DNA of 5,295 bases. Source: CAZWZG01 sp964638245 (lineage in GTDB: Bacteria; Pseudomonadota; Alphaproteobacteria; Rhodobacterales; Rhodobacteraceae). How positions within the stretch are numbered: position 1 is the stretch's first letter; each line of letters begins with the position of its first letter. This document shows, in pieces, positions 5,266 through 5,295 of the stretch. The stretch lies in contig CAZWZG010000185.1 in the NCBI GenBank assembly GCA_964638245.1, forward strand, positions 1 through 5,295. The letters run 5' to 3'. The notes under the pieces were generated by a model. It saw nothing but the letters and a program-made list of their open reading frames with translations, was not told where the DNA came from and made no database searches. The translations under genes and the position numbers were made by a program.

Positions 5266-5294
5266 TTGACTCGGAAAATCCCCTGCCCCATGCT
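5266..5294 (+). promoter_or_regulatory. Candidate promoter of the downstream gene (predicted ihfA), -35 overlapping a GANTC site
   Basis: TTGACT (5266-5271) is a good -35 element. CATGCT (5289-5294), 17 bases further on, is a moderate -10 element. GACTC at 5268-5272 is a GANTC site for the alphaproteobacterial cell-cycle methylase CcrM and overlaps the -35 element. Transcription would start just beyond the window edge. That the gene beyond is ihfA is inferred from the common plsX-fabH-ihfA order in Rhodobacteraceae and is not visible here. Confidence 0.5.
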
Positions 5295-5295
5295 G

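Noticed and set aside
5239..5272. A replication origin at the right edge, because of the DnaA box next to an IHF site
   Set aside because: Only one DnaA box is visible, with no AT-rich unwinding region and no origin-linked genes; promoter control explains the layout better.
1..5295. CRISPR arrays, tRNA or rRNA genes, insertion sequences or phage genes
   Set aside because: I saw no repeat-spacer pattern, no tRNA-like fold or CCA end, no terminal repeats and no transposase or integrase motifs on either strand.

Overview
The window looks like chromosomal DNA from an alphaproteobacterium, most likely a marine Rhodobacteraceae (roseobacter-type) species. The evidence is the GC-rich coding style, the protein sequences themselves, and a gene order (divergent bamE, then DUF177, rpmF, plsX, fabH) that I associate with Rhodobacterales. 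The assignment rests on pattern recognition and gene order; no database search was run.

Layout, left to right. Positions 1-1156 carry two minus-strand genes: an OlsB-family GNAT acyltransferase (446-1156) and, 30 bases downstream, the first 138 codons of a Uup-like ABC-F ATPase that runs off the left edge. A 101-base divergent gap (1157-1257) leads to msrB (methionine-R-sulfoxide reductase) on the plus strand. msrB converges on the lipoprotein gene bamE (minus strand), and their stop codons overlap in a single CTAG. A second divergent gap (2118-2195) separates bamE from a DUF177/YceD gene. A 166-base regulatory gap with a hairpin, a perfect 13-base palindrome and a candidate promoter precedes rpmF (ribosomal protein bL32). 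plsX and fabH follow, closely spaced on the plus strand. The last 62 bases are a promoter-like region for a gene beyond the window, predicted from conserved gene order to be ihfA.

How the genes work together: DUF177-rpmF-plsX-fabH is the widespread cluster linking ribosome assembly to membrane lipid synthesis. FabH starts fatty acid chains, and PlsX turns acyl-ACP into acyl-phosphate for phospholipid synthesis. The OlsB-like enzyme would draw on the same acyl-ACP pool to make an aminolipid (ornithine or glutamine lipid). BamE serves outer-membrane protein assembly, and MsrB repairs oxidised methionine. Much of the window therefore concerns envelope building and growth.

The protein-coding content is ordinary. 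The most interesting sequence is the last 60 bases, where a perfect DnaA box, a perfect IHF consensus site and a GANTC (CcrM) methylation site inside a -35 hexamer are packed end to end. This suggests a cell-cycle-wired, self-regulated promoter for the downstream gene.
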